The position numbers and the translations under genes were made by a program. Below, piece after piece: positions 8,097 through 16,271 of a stretch of DNA of 64,000 bases; the first letter of the stretch is position 1, and every line of letters starts with the position of its first letter. The notes under the pieces are model-generated. The model saw nothing but the letters and a program-made list of their open reading frames with translations. It was not told the origin of the DNA and did not search any database. This stretch comes from Aliihoeflea sp023389195 (GTDB taxonomy: Bacteria > Pseudomonadota > Alphaproteobacteria > Rhizobiales > Rhizobiaceae). The stretch covers positions 31,098-95,097 of the forward strand of contig JAEWET010000023.1 in NCBI GenBank assembly GCA_023389195.1, in the 5' to 3' direction.

Positions 8097-8708
8097 TCAC
8101 GCCTCCGCCGGTTCGAGGATGCGCGTGGTGCGCGGCAGGCAGGCAAGTTCGTGGCGTGCGGCGAAGACGAGGTCGACGCCGCGCGGGAAGCGGGCGCCGT
8201 TATCGCGCCACTGCGACGGGAACTCACCCGGTATGGCGGACGGCGCGAGGCTCGAACGCTGCTCGATGCCGGGACCTTCGAGGACAAGCGGCTCGCCGCC
8301 GTCCAGCGCGTCGACGATCAGGACGAGTGTGGTCGAACGGTCCGGATAGTCCTGGCTGCCCTCTGCGAAGGCGTCGAGGTTCGGCATGGACGATGGGTCG
8401 GCTACGAAGGCGAACTGGGCCTGCGCGGGGTCGTCGACGATGGTGGCACCGGTCTGATAGCGCAGCCAAGCGATGACGGCTTCGGTCGACAGCGGCGCGT
8501 CGAGCCAGATCGCGATGTCCTGGTCGCAGAGCGTCAGCGCGAGCGCGCCGGCTGTCGGCGAGAAAGGGAACGGCGGCATGGCGGTGGCTTCTATGAGCCT
8601 GCGGGTTCCGGGCTCGGCCATTGCGTTCATCACGGCGCGGAACGTCGCCTGTGCGTCGAAAACCGGATCGGGAAAGCCGCCTTCGAGGGCGATCGTCGCG
8701 GCATTCAT
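8097..8708 (-). CDS. phnH: C-P lyase core subunit PhnH
   Basis: 203 aa component of the PhnGHIJ complex. The N-terminal pattern GGFPDPVFDAQATFRAVMNA and the later segment FVLIVD-like LVLIVDALDGG fit PhnH, a fold related to PLP-dependent transferases that lacks the cofactor. Its first base coincides with the last base of phnG, and phnI begins 3 bases after its stop. It is a structural subunit with no separately assigned catalytic activity. Confidence 0.93.
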   Translation of the reverse strand: MNAATIALEGGFPDPVFDAQATFRAVMNAMAEPGTRRLIEATAMPPFPFSPTAGALALTLCDQDIAIWLDAPLSTEAVIAWLRYQTGATIVDDPAQAQFAFVADPSSMPNLDAFAEGSQDYPDRSTTLVLIVDALDGGEPLVLEGPGIEQRSSLAPSAIPGEFPSQWRDNGARFPRGVDLVFAARHELACLPRTTRILEPAEA

Positions 8709-9178
8709 CAGTCTTCTCCCCGTACCATCGTGAAAAAGTCGACCTTTGTGGCGGCGGTCTCTTCTGTCTTGCGCCGCTCGCCCTCCGCCTCTGCCTGCAA
8801 GAGCGGCTCGAAGACTGCGGCGATGACGCTGTCGTGGAGCGACGGGTTCTGGAAGGCGGCGTCGATCAGAGCTGCGAGTCTTGCCTTGGCGGCGTCGCGG
8901 CCGAGCGCATAGGCATGGCCGACTTCGCCTGTCTCAAGCCGGACCGATACGCGGGTGGCCGTCGCCTCGCCCAGATTGAAGGCGGCGGCGCCGCCGCCGA
9001 TGCGGCCGCGCAAGGTGACGAGGCCTGTCTCTGGCTTGCGCATCTCACGGTACGCAGGCAGCGGGCCAAAGGTGGCGAGCGCGGTTTCGATCGCCGCGCG
9101 TGGCGCGCGGGCCAGAACGCCCATCAGGCGCTGCCGTTCGCTTTGGTCGGGTGCGGTAGGTGGCAAGATCATCTCCAC
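8708..9178 (-). CDS. phnG: C-P lyase core subunit PhnG
   Basis: 156 aa first gene of the C-P lyase operon. PhnG forms the complex core with PhnH, PhnI and PhnJ. Recognisable parts are RQRLMGVLARAP near the N-terminus and GEVGHAYALGRD in the middle. The start is uncertain: GTG at 9178 gives the longest form, ATG at 9172 a form two residues shorter, and neither has a clear ribosome site. The 80-base gap to the divergent phnF holds a PHO-box-like site and a palindrome that could control it. Confidence 0.92.
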   Translation of the reverse strand: MEMILPPTAPDQSERQRLMGVLARAPRAAIETALATFGPLPAYREMRKPETGLVTLRGRIGGGAAAFNLGEATATRVSVRLETGEVGHAYALGRDAAKARLAALIDAAFQNPSLHDSVIAAVFEPLLQAEAEGERRKTEETAATKVDFFTMVRGED

Positions 9179-9184
9179 TTGTCC

Positions 9185-9200
9185 GGTTTTCTAGACAACC
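9185..9200. promoter_or_regulatory. Candidate PhnF operator palindrome
   Basis: GGTTTTCTAGACAACC is a 16-base inverted repeat centred on CTAG, with one mismatched pair of positions per arm. It lies just upstream of phnG in the phnG/phnF divergent gap. GntR/HutC-type regulators bind such palindromes, so PhnF is the natural candidate. The assignment is inferred from position. Confidence 0.5.
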
Positions 9201-9228
9201 GTATGATGCGACCAATTACGGGCGTTTC

Positions 9229-9246
9229 GTGACGGCCCGATGACAG
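9229..9246 (-). promoter_or_regulatory. PHO-box-like site upstream of phnG
   Basis: The minus strand reads CTGTCATCGGGCCGTCAC: a perfect CTGTCAT half-site, 4 bases, then CCGTCAC, giving the 11-base period of PhoB sites. A possible -10 hexamer (TAATTG, about 9213-9218) follows at a suitable distance towards phnG. The site also overlaps the phnF ribosome-binding region (AGGAG at 9244-9248). Confidence 0.6.
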
Positions 9247-9258
9247 GAGACGCATTTG

Positions 9259-9987
9259 ATGGACGGCACGATCCGGCGGGCGGGCGGCGTCGCCCTGTGG
9301 CGGCAGGCGGCCGACCGGCTGCGCGACATGATCGACGGCGGGGAGTTTGCGCAGACGCAGCGGCTGCCGTCTGAGGCCGAACTCGCGCTCCGCTTCGGGA
9401 TCAACCGCCACACGCTGCGGGCGGCGATTGCCGGCCTGGTGCGCGAGGGGCTGTTGCGCAGCGAGCAGGGGCGGGGAACCTTTGTCGCCGCGCAGGATCG
9501 GCTGTCCTATCCGATTGGGCAGCGCACGCGCTTTTCAGAAGGGCTGGACGGGCAGGCGAGCGATCTGAAGACGCTCGTTCTCGACGAGACGCGCGAAGCG
9601 GCCAGCCAGAAGCTGGCTGGCTTGCTCAACGTGCCTGAGGGAGCCGAACTCGTGCGGCTCGGCACGATCGGCTTTGCCGACCAGGTTCCGGTCTCGGTCG
9701 CCACGCACTGGTTCGAGGCAGCGCGCGTTCCCGACATCGGCGCGCTGCTGCGTGCGACGGGGTCGATCTCGAAGTCGCTCGCGGCGGTCGGCATGGGCGA
9801 CTATGTCCGCGCGTCGACGCGGATCACCGCGCGCCGGGCGTCGTCGCGCGATGCCGAGGCGCTGCGGCTCGCGGAAGGCGCGCCCGTGCTGATGGTCGAG
9901 GCGGTGAACGCGCATGGCGGGCGCCCGATCCAGGTTTCACGCAGCCGTTTCGCCGCTGACCGGATCGAATTGACCGTTGGAAGATAG
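9259..9987 (+). CDS. phnF: PhnF, GntR/HutC-family regulator of phosphonate metabolism
   Basis: 242 aa DNA-binding regulator. The N-terminal winged helix (LPSEAELALRFGINRHTLRA, about residues 35-55) is followed by a UTRA ligand-binding domain. The ATG at 9259 is preferred over the TTG just before it because AGGAG lies about ten bases upstream. It is divergent from phnG, the usual PhnF position, and probably represses the C-P lyase operon until a phosphonate-derived ligand is present. That function is inferred from family and position. Confidence 0.92.
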   Translation: MDGTIRRAGGVALWRQAADRLRDMIDGGEFAQTQRLPSEAELALRFGINRHTLRAAIAGLVREGLLRSEQGRGTFVAAQDRLSYPIGQRTRFSEGLDGQASDLKTLVLDETREAASQKLAGLLNVPEGAELVRLGTIGFADQVPVSVATHWFEAARVPDIGALLRATGSISKSLAAVGMGDYVRASTRITARRASSRDAEALRLAEGAPVLMVEAVNAHGGRPIQVSRSRFAADRIELTVGR

Positions 9988-10076
9988 AAGTCGCTTATGC
10001 GGATCGGCCGATTATTTCATTGAGCGCGTGTGCCCTGCGGCGCATCTCTAGGCCCGGATCGAACGGGACGGGTGTG

Positions 10077-10748
10077 ATGGGCGTTGTCGTACAGAACATC
10101 GAGCGGGCGCAGGCAGGCGTCATCGAGCGGCTGGCCGTCTGCGGCGTCGCCACGGTGCACGAGGCGCAGGGGCGGACGGGACTTCTCGCCAGCCACATGC
10201 GGCCGATCTATCGCGGCGCGCGGATCGCGGGAAGCGCGGTGACGATTTCGGCGCCGCCCGGCGACAACTGGATGATCCATGTTGCGATCGAGCAGTTGCA
10301 GGCCGGCGACATTTTGCTTCTTGCCCCGACGAGCCCCTGCAAGGACGGTTATTTCGGCGATCTTCTGGCCACGTCGGCGATGGCGCGCGGCTGTAAGGGG
10401 CTCGTGATCGATGCCGGCGTGCGCGACGTGGCCGACCTGACGCAGATGGGGTTCCCGGTCTGGTCGAAGGCGATCTTCGCGCAAGGGACGGTCAAGGAGA
10501 CGCTCGGCTCGGTCAACGTGCCGGTCGTCTGCGCCGGCGCGCTGGTCCATCCGGGCGACGTGATCGTCGCGGATGATGACGGGGTGTGTGTCGTCAAGCG
10601 CGAGATGGCAGCCGAGATCGCCGACAAGGCGGAGGCGCGGGTCGCGGCGGAGGACGAGAAGCGCACGCGCATGGCTGCCGGCGAACTCGGCCTCGACATC
10701 TACAAGATGCGCGAGCGGCTGGCCGCCAAGGGTCTCAAATACATCTGA
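10077..10748 (+). CDS. RraA-family protein, probable 4-carboxy-4-hydroxy-2-oxoadipate aldolase-like
   Basis: 223 aa RraA/DlpA fold. Family members are class II aldolases or decarboxylases acting on 4-hydroxy-4-methyl/carboxy-2-oxo acids, or RNase E inhibitors. Conserved parts are GVATVHEAQGR near the N-terminus and the metal/substrate motif RGCKGLVIDAGVRD in the middle. An ATG at 10077 fits the family N-terminus; the longer frame from 10020 adds 19 unlikely residues. It stands before a TRAP transporter locus, which favours an enzyme role over an RNase regulator. Substrate unknown. Confidence 0.75.
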   Translation: MGVVVQNIERAQAGVIERLAVCGVATVHEAQGRTGLLASHMRPIYRGARIAGSAVTISAPPGDNWMIHVAIEQLQAGDILLLAPTSPCKDGYFGDLLATSAMARGCKGLVIDAGVRDVADLTQMGFPVWSKAIFAQGTVKETLGSVNVPVVCAGALVHPGDVIVADDDGVCVVKREMAAEIADKAEARVAAEDEKRTRMAAGELGLDIYKMRERLAAKGLKYI

Positions 10749-10791
10749 CATCCCGCGCGTGCCGCTGCCGCATGCCTTCGATGACGCGGCG

Positions 10792-10819
10792 GCAAATATT
10801 TTGCATAGGGCCGGCCTAT
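10792..10819. promoter_or_regulatory. Adjacent inverted repeats upstream of the dctP gene
   Basis: Two small inverted repeats lie end to end: GCAAA-TAT-TTTGC (10792-10804) and ATAGG-N5-CCTAT (10805-10819). They sit 64-91 bases ahead of the TRAP binding-protein start, in the only sizeable gap (134 bases) of this locus. They are plausible operator sequences, but no regulator can be assigned from sequence. Confidence 0.3.
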
Positions 10820-10882
10820 TTGTGGTGATCAACGATCGGGCGTACTCATTCGCTGCCTAATTGATGAGCGAGGAACCCCATC

Positions 10883-11872
10883 ATGAACATGCCCTTCAAG
10901 GCCAACAAGATTCTCGGCAGCGCAATTGCAGCCGCTCTCCTTACCACCGCAACCGTCCACGCCGCAGACGTCGAGATCCGCCTCGGCCACGTGCTCGCCG
11001 AAAGCCATAGCTGGCATCAGGCCGCGCTCGGCTTTGCCGAACAGGTCGCCGCCGAGACCGACGGACGCGTCGAAGTGCGCGTCTTCCCGTCCGGCCAGCT
11101 CGGTACCGAAACCGAAGTGATCGAAGGCCTGCAGTTCGGCTCGGTCCAGGCAGCGATCATCGGCAGCGGATCGTTCCAGTCGATCGAGCCCAAGCTCGGC
11201 ATCATCGAGATGCCTTATGCCTGGTCCTCGCGCGAAGTCGCGTTCGAAGCGCTCGACGGCGAATTCGGCGACCAGCTTGCCGCGCTCCTCGCCGACAAGG
11301 GCATCGTCAACCTCGCCTGGTGGGAAAACGGCTACCGCAACATCACCAACAATCGCGGCCCGATCGAAACGCCCGCTGACCTAGCAGGGCTCAAGATTCG
11401 CGTGACGCCCGATCCGATCCGCCTCGCGACGTTCCAGAGCTTCGGCGCCGAACCCGCGCCGCTCGCTTTCGGCGAGCTTTACTCCGCGCTCCAGCAGGGC
11501 GTGTTCGATGCCCAGGAAAACCCGGTCTCGATCATTCTCGGCTCGTCCTTCTACGAAGTGCAGGATTATCTGTCCCTGTCCGAGCACGTGTGGGGTGCGG
11601 CATCGCTCGTCATCTCGCAGTCCGTCTGGGACCAGATCTCGGCGGAAGACCAGCCGATCGTGAAGGCGGCCGCCGAAGCCTGGCGCGACAAGCAGCGCGA
11701 GATGGTCGGCTCGGCCAACGCCGAAGTCATCGCCGAGCTCGAGGAAAAGGGCATGGAAGTCAACGAGGTCGACAAGGCCGCCTTCATCGAAGCCGCGCAG
11801 CCGATCTGGGATGCGCAGGCCGAGACGTTCGGTCCCGAGCTGATGTCGGCCATCGAGGCCTACCGCCAGTGA
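10883..11872 (+). CDS. TRAP transporter periplasmic substrate-binding protein (DctP family)
   Basis: 329 aa periplasmic binding protein with a signal peptide ending TATVHAADVEI (about residue 30). DctP features include EIRLGHVLAESHSWH, the arginine-bearing segment GLKIRVTPDPIR that in the family binds the substrate carboxylate, and QQGVFDAQENP. An AGGAA site precedes the ATG. A cupin gene overlaps its stop, and DctQ and DctM genes follow, giving a complete TRAP system. The ligand is expected to be a carboxylate; its identity cannot be read from sequence. Confidence 0.9.
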   Translation: MNMPFKANKILGSAIAAALLTTATVHAADVEIRLGHVLAESHSWHQAALGFAEQVAAETDGRVEVRVFPSGQLGTETEVIEGLQFGSVQAAIIGSGSFQSIEPKLGIIEMPYAWSSREVAFEALDGEFGDQLAALLADKGIVNLAWWENGYRNITNNRGPIETPADLAGLKIRVTPDPIRLATFQSFGAEPAPLAFGELYSALQQGVFDAQENPVSIILGSSFYEVQDYLSLSEHVWGAASLVISQSVWDQISAEDQPIVKAAAEAWRDKQREMVGSANAEVIAELEEKGMEVNEVDKAAFIEAAQPIWDAQAETFGPELMSAIEAYRQ

Positions 11873-12279
11873 GCGAGCTCGTCTGCGAGGTCATCGAACT
11901 GGACGGGATCGAGCCCGTCCAGCTCTTCGATTTCCAGCAAAAGGTGCTGTTCTCGCCGAAAGAACGCGGCGAAGGCTTCATCAAGTTCGCGGTCACGACA
12001 GGAAAGCGCGGCGCAAAAAGCGTTGCGCATTCCCATCCCCGCGACGAGGTCACGCTGACGCTGAAGGGCGAGGCGATCCTGCGTGCGAACGGCAAGGAAT
12101 ATCATTTGCGCGAAGGCTCGGCCGTGCGGCTGCCGCCCGGCCTCGACCACACGGTCGAGGTGATCTCCGACGAGTGGGTGGTGGTCGCCGCCTATTGCGA
12201 CGAGTGCTCGCTGTGCCGCGCCGATATCAAGATACCTCCAACCGCCAGGACGGAACGCGAGGATGGTGGAAAAGTCTGA
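11869..12279 (+). CDS. Small cupin-domain protein inserted in the TRAP operon
   Basis: 136 aa single-domain cupin. The GTG start overlaps the DctP stop (GTGA), and the end overlaps the DctQ gene by 17 bases, so it is coupled to both. The cupin motifs are visible: SHPRDEVTLTLKGEAILRANG (motif 1, with His and Glu metal ligands) and PPGLDHTVEVISDEWV (motif 2 with His). It also has a short CDECSLCRAD segment near the C-terminus. It could be an isomerase/lyase for the imported substrate or a ligand sensor; both are guesses. Confidence 0.82.
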   Translation: MSELVCEVIELDGIEPVQLFDFQQKVLFSPKERGEGFIKFAVTTGKRGAKSVAHSHPRDEVTLTLKGEAILRANGKEYHLREGSAVRLPPGLDHTVEVISDEWVVVAAYCDECSLCRADIKIPPTARTEREDGGKV

Positions 12280-12751
12280 AACGAAATCGGGTGTCTCGCG
12301 CGCTGTCGGGCTGCTCGACGGCGCAGCGCTCATCGCCGGATCGGTGGGCGTCGTCGCCTTCACGACGATCGTCATCTATGTGGTCGGCGCGCGCTACGTG
12401 CTCGGCCAGACGCCCTTCTGGGCCGAGGAACTGCCGCGGCTTCTGCTGATCTGGGTGACGTTCATCGGCGCGATCGCCGCCTTTGCGCGGGGCACCCATT
12501 TCGAGGCCGGCATCCTGCCGCTGATCGTGAAAAGCGAGAGCGTTCAGCGCGTTGCACGACTGGTCGCCGCGCTCGCCTCGGTCGCGTTCCTCGTCATCCT
12601 CGCCAAGACCGGCTTCGACATCACCAAGCACACCTGGGGCAACATGACGACGGCGCTGCGCTGGCCGGTGGGGCTGACCTATCTCGCGCTGCCGATCTGC
12701 TGCTCCCTTTCCGCGCTCGCCGTTCTCGGCCGCATCCTGGCCAGGGATTGA
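12263..12751 (+). CDS. TRAP transporter small permease (DctQ family)
   Basis: 162 aa inner-membrane subunit with four predicted membrane segments. The family hallmark FWAEELPRLLLIWVTFIGA lies in the second segment region, and WPVGLTYLALPICC at the fourth. It overlaps the cupin gene and is followed 4 bases later by the large permease. DctQ joins DctM to form the Na+-driven translocation unit. Confidence 0.9.
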   Translation: MVEKSETKSGVSRAVGLLDGAALIAGSVGVVAFTTIVIYVVGARYVLGQTPFWAEELPRLLLIWVTFIGAIAAFARGTHFEAGILPLIVKSESVQRVARLVAALASVAFLVILAKTGFDITKHTWGNMTTALRWPVGLTYLALPICCSLSALAVLGRILARD

Positions 12752-12755
12752 CGAC

Positions 12756-14039
12756 ATGACATTCGAACTCGTTCTCCTTCTCGGCGTCTTCGTGGCGCTC
12801 GTCCTGATCGACGCGCCCATCGCGGTCGCGCTCGGGCTCGCCTCGGTCGTCTACATCCTCGTCGCAGACCTCGCGCCGATGATCGTCGTCGCGCAGCGCG
12901 CCGTGGCGGGCATCGACTCGTTCACCCTGCTCGCGATCCCGCTCTTCCTTCTCGCCGGGCTGCTGATGGTCCATGGCGGGCTGGCGCCGCGCATCGTGCG
13001 GCTCTGCTCGGCGATCGTCGGGCGCACGACCGGCGGCCTCGCCATCGTCATGGTGGCGGCGTGCATGCTCTTTGGCTCGCTTTCGGGTTCAGGCGTCGCG
13101 GATGTCGTCGCCATCGGCACGATGATGCTGCCGGCGATGAAGGCGCGCGGCTATGACGAGGGCTTCTCGGCGTCGCTGCTCGGCACCGCTGGCTCGCTCG
13201 GCACGGTCATCCCGCCCTCGATCGTTCTGATCGTCTATGGCACGGCGACCAATTCCTCGATCGGCCAGCTCTTCATCGCCTCGATCATTCCGGGCATCCT
13301 GCTCGGCGCCGGCCTGATGGTCGTCGCCTATTTCATCTCGCGCAAGAATGGCTGGAAGGGCGGCGACGCCTTCTCCTGGCCGGATTTCTGGAGCGCGCTT
13401 CGTGGCTCCTTCCTCGCGTTGCTGGCGCCGATCATCATCGTCGGCGGCATTCGCGGCGGGTTCTTCACGCCGACCGAGGCGGCGGGCATCGGCGTCCTTT
13501 ATGCCATCATCGTCGGCGGCCTGATCTATCGCGAGCTGACCTTCCCGCTGATTGGCAGCCTCCTGCGCCAGACGACGGAGATGACCGGGGCGATCCTGAT
13601 CGTCATCGCCAGTGCCTCGATCTTCGGCTGGATTCTCGCGGCCGAACAGGTGCCGCAGATCGCCGTCGACGCGATCTCAGGCTTCACCGACAGTGCAACG
13701 ATCGCGCTGTTGCTGATGATGGCGGTGGTGCTGGTGCTCGGCACCTTCATGGAATCGATCGCCATCATCCTCGTGCTGGCGCCGGTTTTCCTGCCGATCC
13801 TGCGGCTCTACGGCATCGACCCCGTCTATTTCGGCATCCTCCTGACGATCAACCTGGCCATCGGCGCCAACACGCCGCCGCTCGGCATCGACCTGATGGC
13901 TGCCTGCCGGGTCGGCGGCATTCCGATGTCGCGCGCCTTCGGCTACCTGATGCCGTTCCTCGGCGTGATGACCGCGGTGCTCGTCTTCCTGGTGTTCGTG
14001 CCGTGGATCGTGACGGACCTTCCGCATCTGATCTTCTGA
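12756..14039 (+). CDS. TRAP transporter large permease (DctM family)
   Basis: 427 aa integral membrane protein with about a dozen hydrophobic segments, the translocating subunit of the TRAP system. Typical family parts are LLAIPLFLLAGLLM, GSLSGSGVADVVAIGTMM, GTVIPPSIVLIVYG and the C-terminal NTPPLGIDLMAACRV. It completes the DctP-cupin-DctQ-DctM transporter unit. The next gene on the same strand, an amidohydrolase, begins after 43 bases and is probably co-transcribed. Confidence 0.93.
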   Translation: MTFELVLLLGVFVALVLIDAPIAVALGLASVVYILVADLAPMIVVAQRAVAGIDSFTLLAIPLFLLAGLLMVHGGLAPRIVRLCSAIVGRTTGGLAIVMVAACMLFGSLSGSGVADVVAIGTMMLPAMKARGYDEGFSASLLGTAGSLGTVIPPSIVLIVYGTATNSSIGQLFIASIIPGILLGAGLMVVAYFISRKNGWKGGDAFSWPDFWSALRGSFLALLAPIIIVGGIRGGFFTPTEAAGIGVLYAIIVGGLIYRELTFPLIGSLLRQTTEMTGAILIVIASASIFGWILAAEQVPQIAVDAISGFTDSATIALLLMMAVVLVLGTFMESIAIILVLAPVFLPILRLYGIDPVYFGILLTINLAIGANTPPLGIDLMAACRVGGIPMSRAFGYLMPFLGVMTAVLVFLVFVPWIVTDLPHLIF

Positions 14040-14082
14040 CGGCTAAGCCGTTCCTAAACCCAAGCTTTTCAAGAGGATGAAG

Positions 14083-15330
14083 ATGACCTTCACGCCTGAT
14101 GCCCGCATGTCGCTCGAACGCTTCTGGAGCACCATCGAACGTTCCGCCGAAATCGGCGTCGGCCGCCCGGGCGGGCTGGCGCGGCTGACATTGTCGGATG
14201 CCGACCGCCAGATGCGCGACCAGTTCGTCGCCTGGTGCAATGAGGCTGGGCTCACCGTCACGATCGACGAGGTCGGCTCGATTTTCGCCCGGCGCGAAGG
14301 GACCGACCCGACGGCCGATCCGATCCTCATCGGCAGCCACCTCGACACCCAGATCAATGGCGGGCGCTATGACGGCATCGCCGGCGTCCTCGCCGGGCTC
14401 GAACTCTGCCGCACGCTCGACGATCTTGGTCATGTGACGCGCCGGCCGATCGAGATCGTCAACTGGACGAACGAGGAGGGCTGCCGCTATTCGCCGCCTA
14501 TGGTGGCCTCGGGATGCTTCGTCGGCGCCTATGCACCCGACTGGGTTCGCGACCGGATCGGCGACGACGGCACGCGCTTCGGCGACGAACTGGAGAAGAT
14601 AGGTTATCGCGGAGCCGCTACCTGCGGCCCGCGCCCGGTCGATGCCTATTTCGAGCTGCATATCGAGCAGGGGCCGATCCTCGATGCCGAGGGCTATGAG
14701 GTCGGCGTCGTCACGAACGGGTTTCCGAGCCATGGCATGCTCGCGCGCTTTTCAGGCGAGACGGCGCATACGGGCCCCTGGCCGATGGAGCTTCGCCGCA
14801 ACGCGCTCGCTGCCGGCGCGCGCTGGCTGGTCGCGGTCGACGATCTTGGAATGGAGTTCGCCGGGACCGGCGGCAAGGCGACTGCGGCGCGGCTTGCTGC
14901 ATGGCCGAACAAGCCGGGCATCCTGTCCGACACGGCCGACGCCGTCTGCGACGTGCGCCATGAGAATCCGGCGACGGCGAAGGTGATGGCCGAGCGCATG
15001 CGCCGCTCGCTCCGCGAGGCTGCGGCGCGCAATGGTTGCGGCGTCGAAATCCTCGACGAGTGGCTATGGGGTGGCGACATCTTTGATGCCGGTCTTGTCG
15101 GCTCCGTGCGGGACCATGCCGATCGGCTCGGCTATCGCTGGCGCGACATCGCCAGCCAGGCCGGGCACGACGCCTACTTCATGGCCCGCCACTGCCCGAC
15201 CGCGATGGTGTTCACGCCCTGCCGGGGCGGCATCACGCACAACAATGGCGAGCACTGCGAACCGTCCGATTTCCGCGCGGGTCTTGACGTGCTTCTCCAT
15301 GCCGTCGTTCAACGGGCGGATAGGAACTGA
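14083..15330 (+). CDS. Zn-dependent M20-type amidase, hydantoinase/carbamoylase family
   Basis: 415 aa metal-dependent hydrolase. The family includes N-carbamoyl-L-amino acid amidohydrolases, beta-ureidopropionase and allantoate amidohydrolase. Likely metal ligands are H86 (GSHLDT), D97 (GGRYDG), E131/E132 (NEEG) and H193 (LHIEQGP), with a C-terminal THNNGEHC. The ATG at 14083 is chosen because AGAGG lies just before the ATG at 14077, leaving no spacing for that earlier codon. In this context it probably hydrolyses an imported ureido or amide compound. The exact substrate is unknown. Confidence 0.88.
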   Translation: MTFTPDARMSLERFWSTIERSAEIGVGRPGGLARLTLSDADRQMRDQFVAWCNEAGLTVTIDEVGSIFARREGTDPTADPILIGSHLDTQINGGRYDGIAGVLAGLELCRTLDDLGHVTRRPIEIVNWTNEEGCRYSPPMVASGCFVGAYAPDWVRDRIGDDGTRFGDELEKIGYRGAATCGPRPVDAYFELHIEQGPILDAEGYEVGVVTNGFPSHGMLARFSGETAHTGPWPMELRRNALAAGARWLVAVDDLGMEFAGTGGKATAARLAAWPNKPGILSDTADAVCDVRHENPATAKVMAERMRRSLREAAARNGCGVEILDEWLWGGDIFDAGLVGSVRDHADRLGYRWRDIASQAGHDAYFMARHCPTAMVFTPCRGGITHNNGEHCEPSDFRAGLDVLLHAVVQRADRN

Positions 15331-15341
15331 GGGAGACAGGC

Positions 15342-16271
15342 ATGCAGATGATCGGCGAACACGAGCTTGCGGAACGGCTCGGCTGGCCCGAACTGATCGG
15401 CGCGATCGAAACCGAGCTCAAGGCGGGGCGGGTGACGTCGCCGGAGCGCTCGAACATCGCGATCCCGATGCCGGGCGGGGGTACGTCGAACCTTCTCGTC
15501 ATGCCGGCCTGGGTCGAAGGCGAATCGCTCGGTGTGAAACTCGTCACGTTCTTTCCCGAGAACGGGGCAAAGGGCCTGTCGACGATCAATGCCAGCTATG
15601 CGCTGTTCTCCGGTGCGGATGGCCGGCTGCAGGCCGTCATCGAGGGCGACGAACTGACAGCGCGGCGCACGGCCGCCGCTTCGGCGCTCGCTGCGCGTTT
15701 TCTCGCGAGGCAAGATGCCAAGCGGCTTCTCGTTGTTGGCACGGGCCAGCTTTCCGCCAAGGTCGCTGCTGCGCATGCGAGCGTGCGCTCCTATGAGCGG
15801 ATCGAAATCTACGGGCGCAGCGCCGAGAAGGCGGAAGCGGTTGTCGCGGCGCTCGCTGGCGAAGGCGTTTCGGCCCATGTCGCGCGCGACCTCGATGCGG
15901 CTGTGGCGGCGGCGGACGTGATCTCGTCGGTGACGAGTTCGACCGTCCCCCTGATCCGCGGCGCGCATGTGAAGCCGGGCACGCATGTCGACCTGATCGG
16001 CGCGTTCAAGGACGACATGCGCGAGAGCGACGACGCGCTGGTGACGAAGGCCAGCCTCTTCGTCGACTTCCGGCCCGGTGCGATGAAAGCCGGCGATCTC
16101 GCGCAGCCGCTGGCGGCGGGACTGATTGCCGAGGCGGACATCAGGGCCGACCTTGCCGAGCTTGCGACCGGAAAGCATTCCGGCCGGGCGTCGGACGAAG
16201 AGATCACCTTCTTCAAGTCGGCCGGTTTTTCCCTGCTCGATCTCGCCGCGGCGCGGCTTGCCATCGGTTAG
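15342..16271 (+). CDS. Ornithine cyclodeaminase/mu-crystallin family protein
   Basis: 309 aa NAD(P)-binding enzyme. Family members include ornithine cyclodeaminase, alanine dehydrogenase of the archaeal type and pyrroline-2-carboxylate reductase. The Rossmann motif VVGTGQLSAKVAAAH lies about residues 129-143, and SSVTSSTVPLIRG with GTHVDLIGA follows as in the family. It comes 11 bases after the amidohydrolase, so it may act on an amino acid released by that enzyme. Its stop codon overlaps that of the convergent LysR gene. Confidence 0.87.
   Translation: MQMIGEHELAERLGWPELIGAIETELKAGRVTSPERSNIAIPMPGGGTSNLLVMPAWVEGESLGVKLVTFFPENGAKGLSTINASYALFSGADGRLQAVIEGDELTARRTAAASALAARFLARQDAKRLLVVGTGQLSAKVAAAHASVRSYERIEIYGRSAEKAEAVVAALAGEGVSAHVARDLDAAVAAADVISSVTSSTVPLIRGAHVKPGTHVDLIGAFKDDMRESDDALVTKASLFVDFRPGAMKAGDLAQPLAAGLIAEADIRADLAELATGKHSGRASDEEITFFKSAGFSLLDLAAARLAIG

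Noticed and set aside
6867..8912. 681-codon open frame on the plus strand
   Set aside because: It lies opposite phnG to phnJ, whose identity is certain from conserved motifs.
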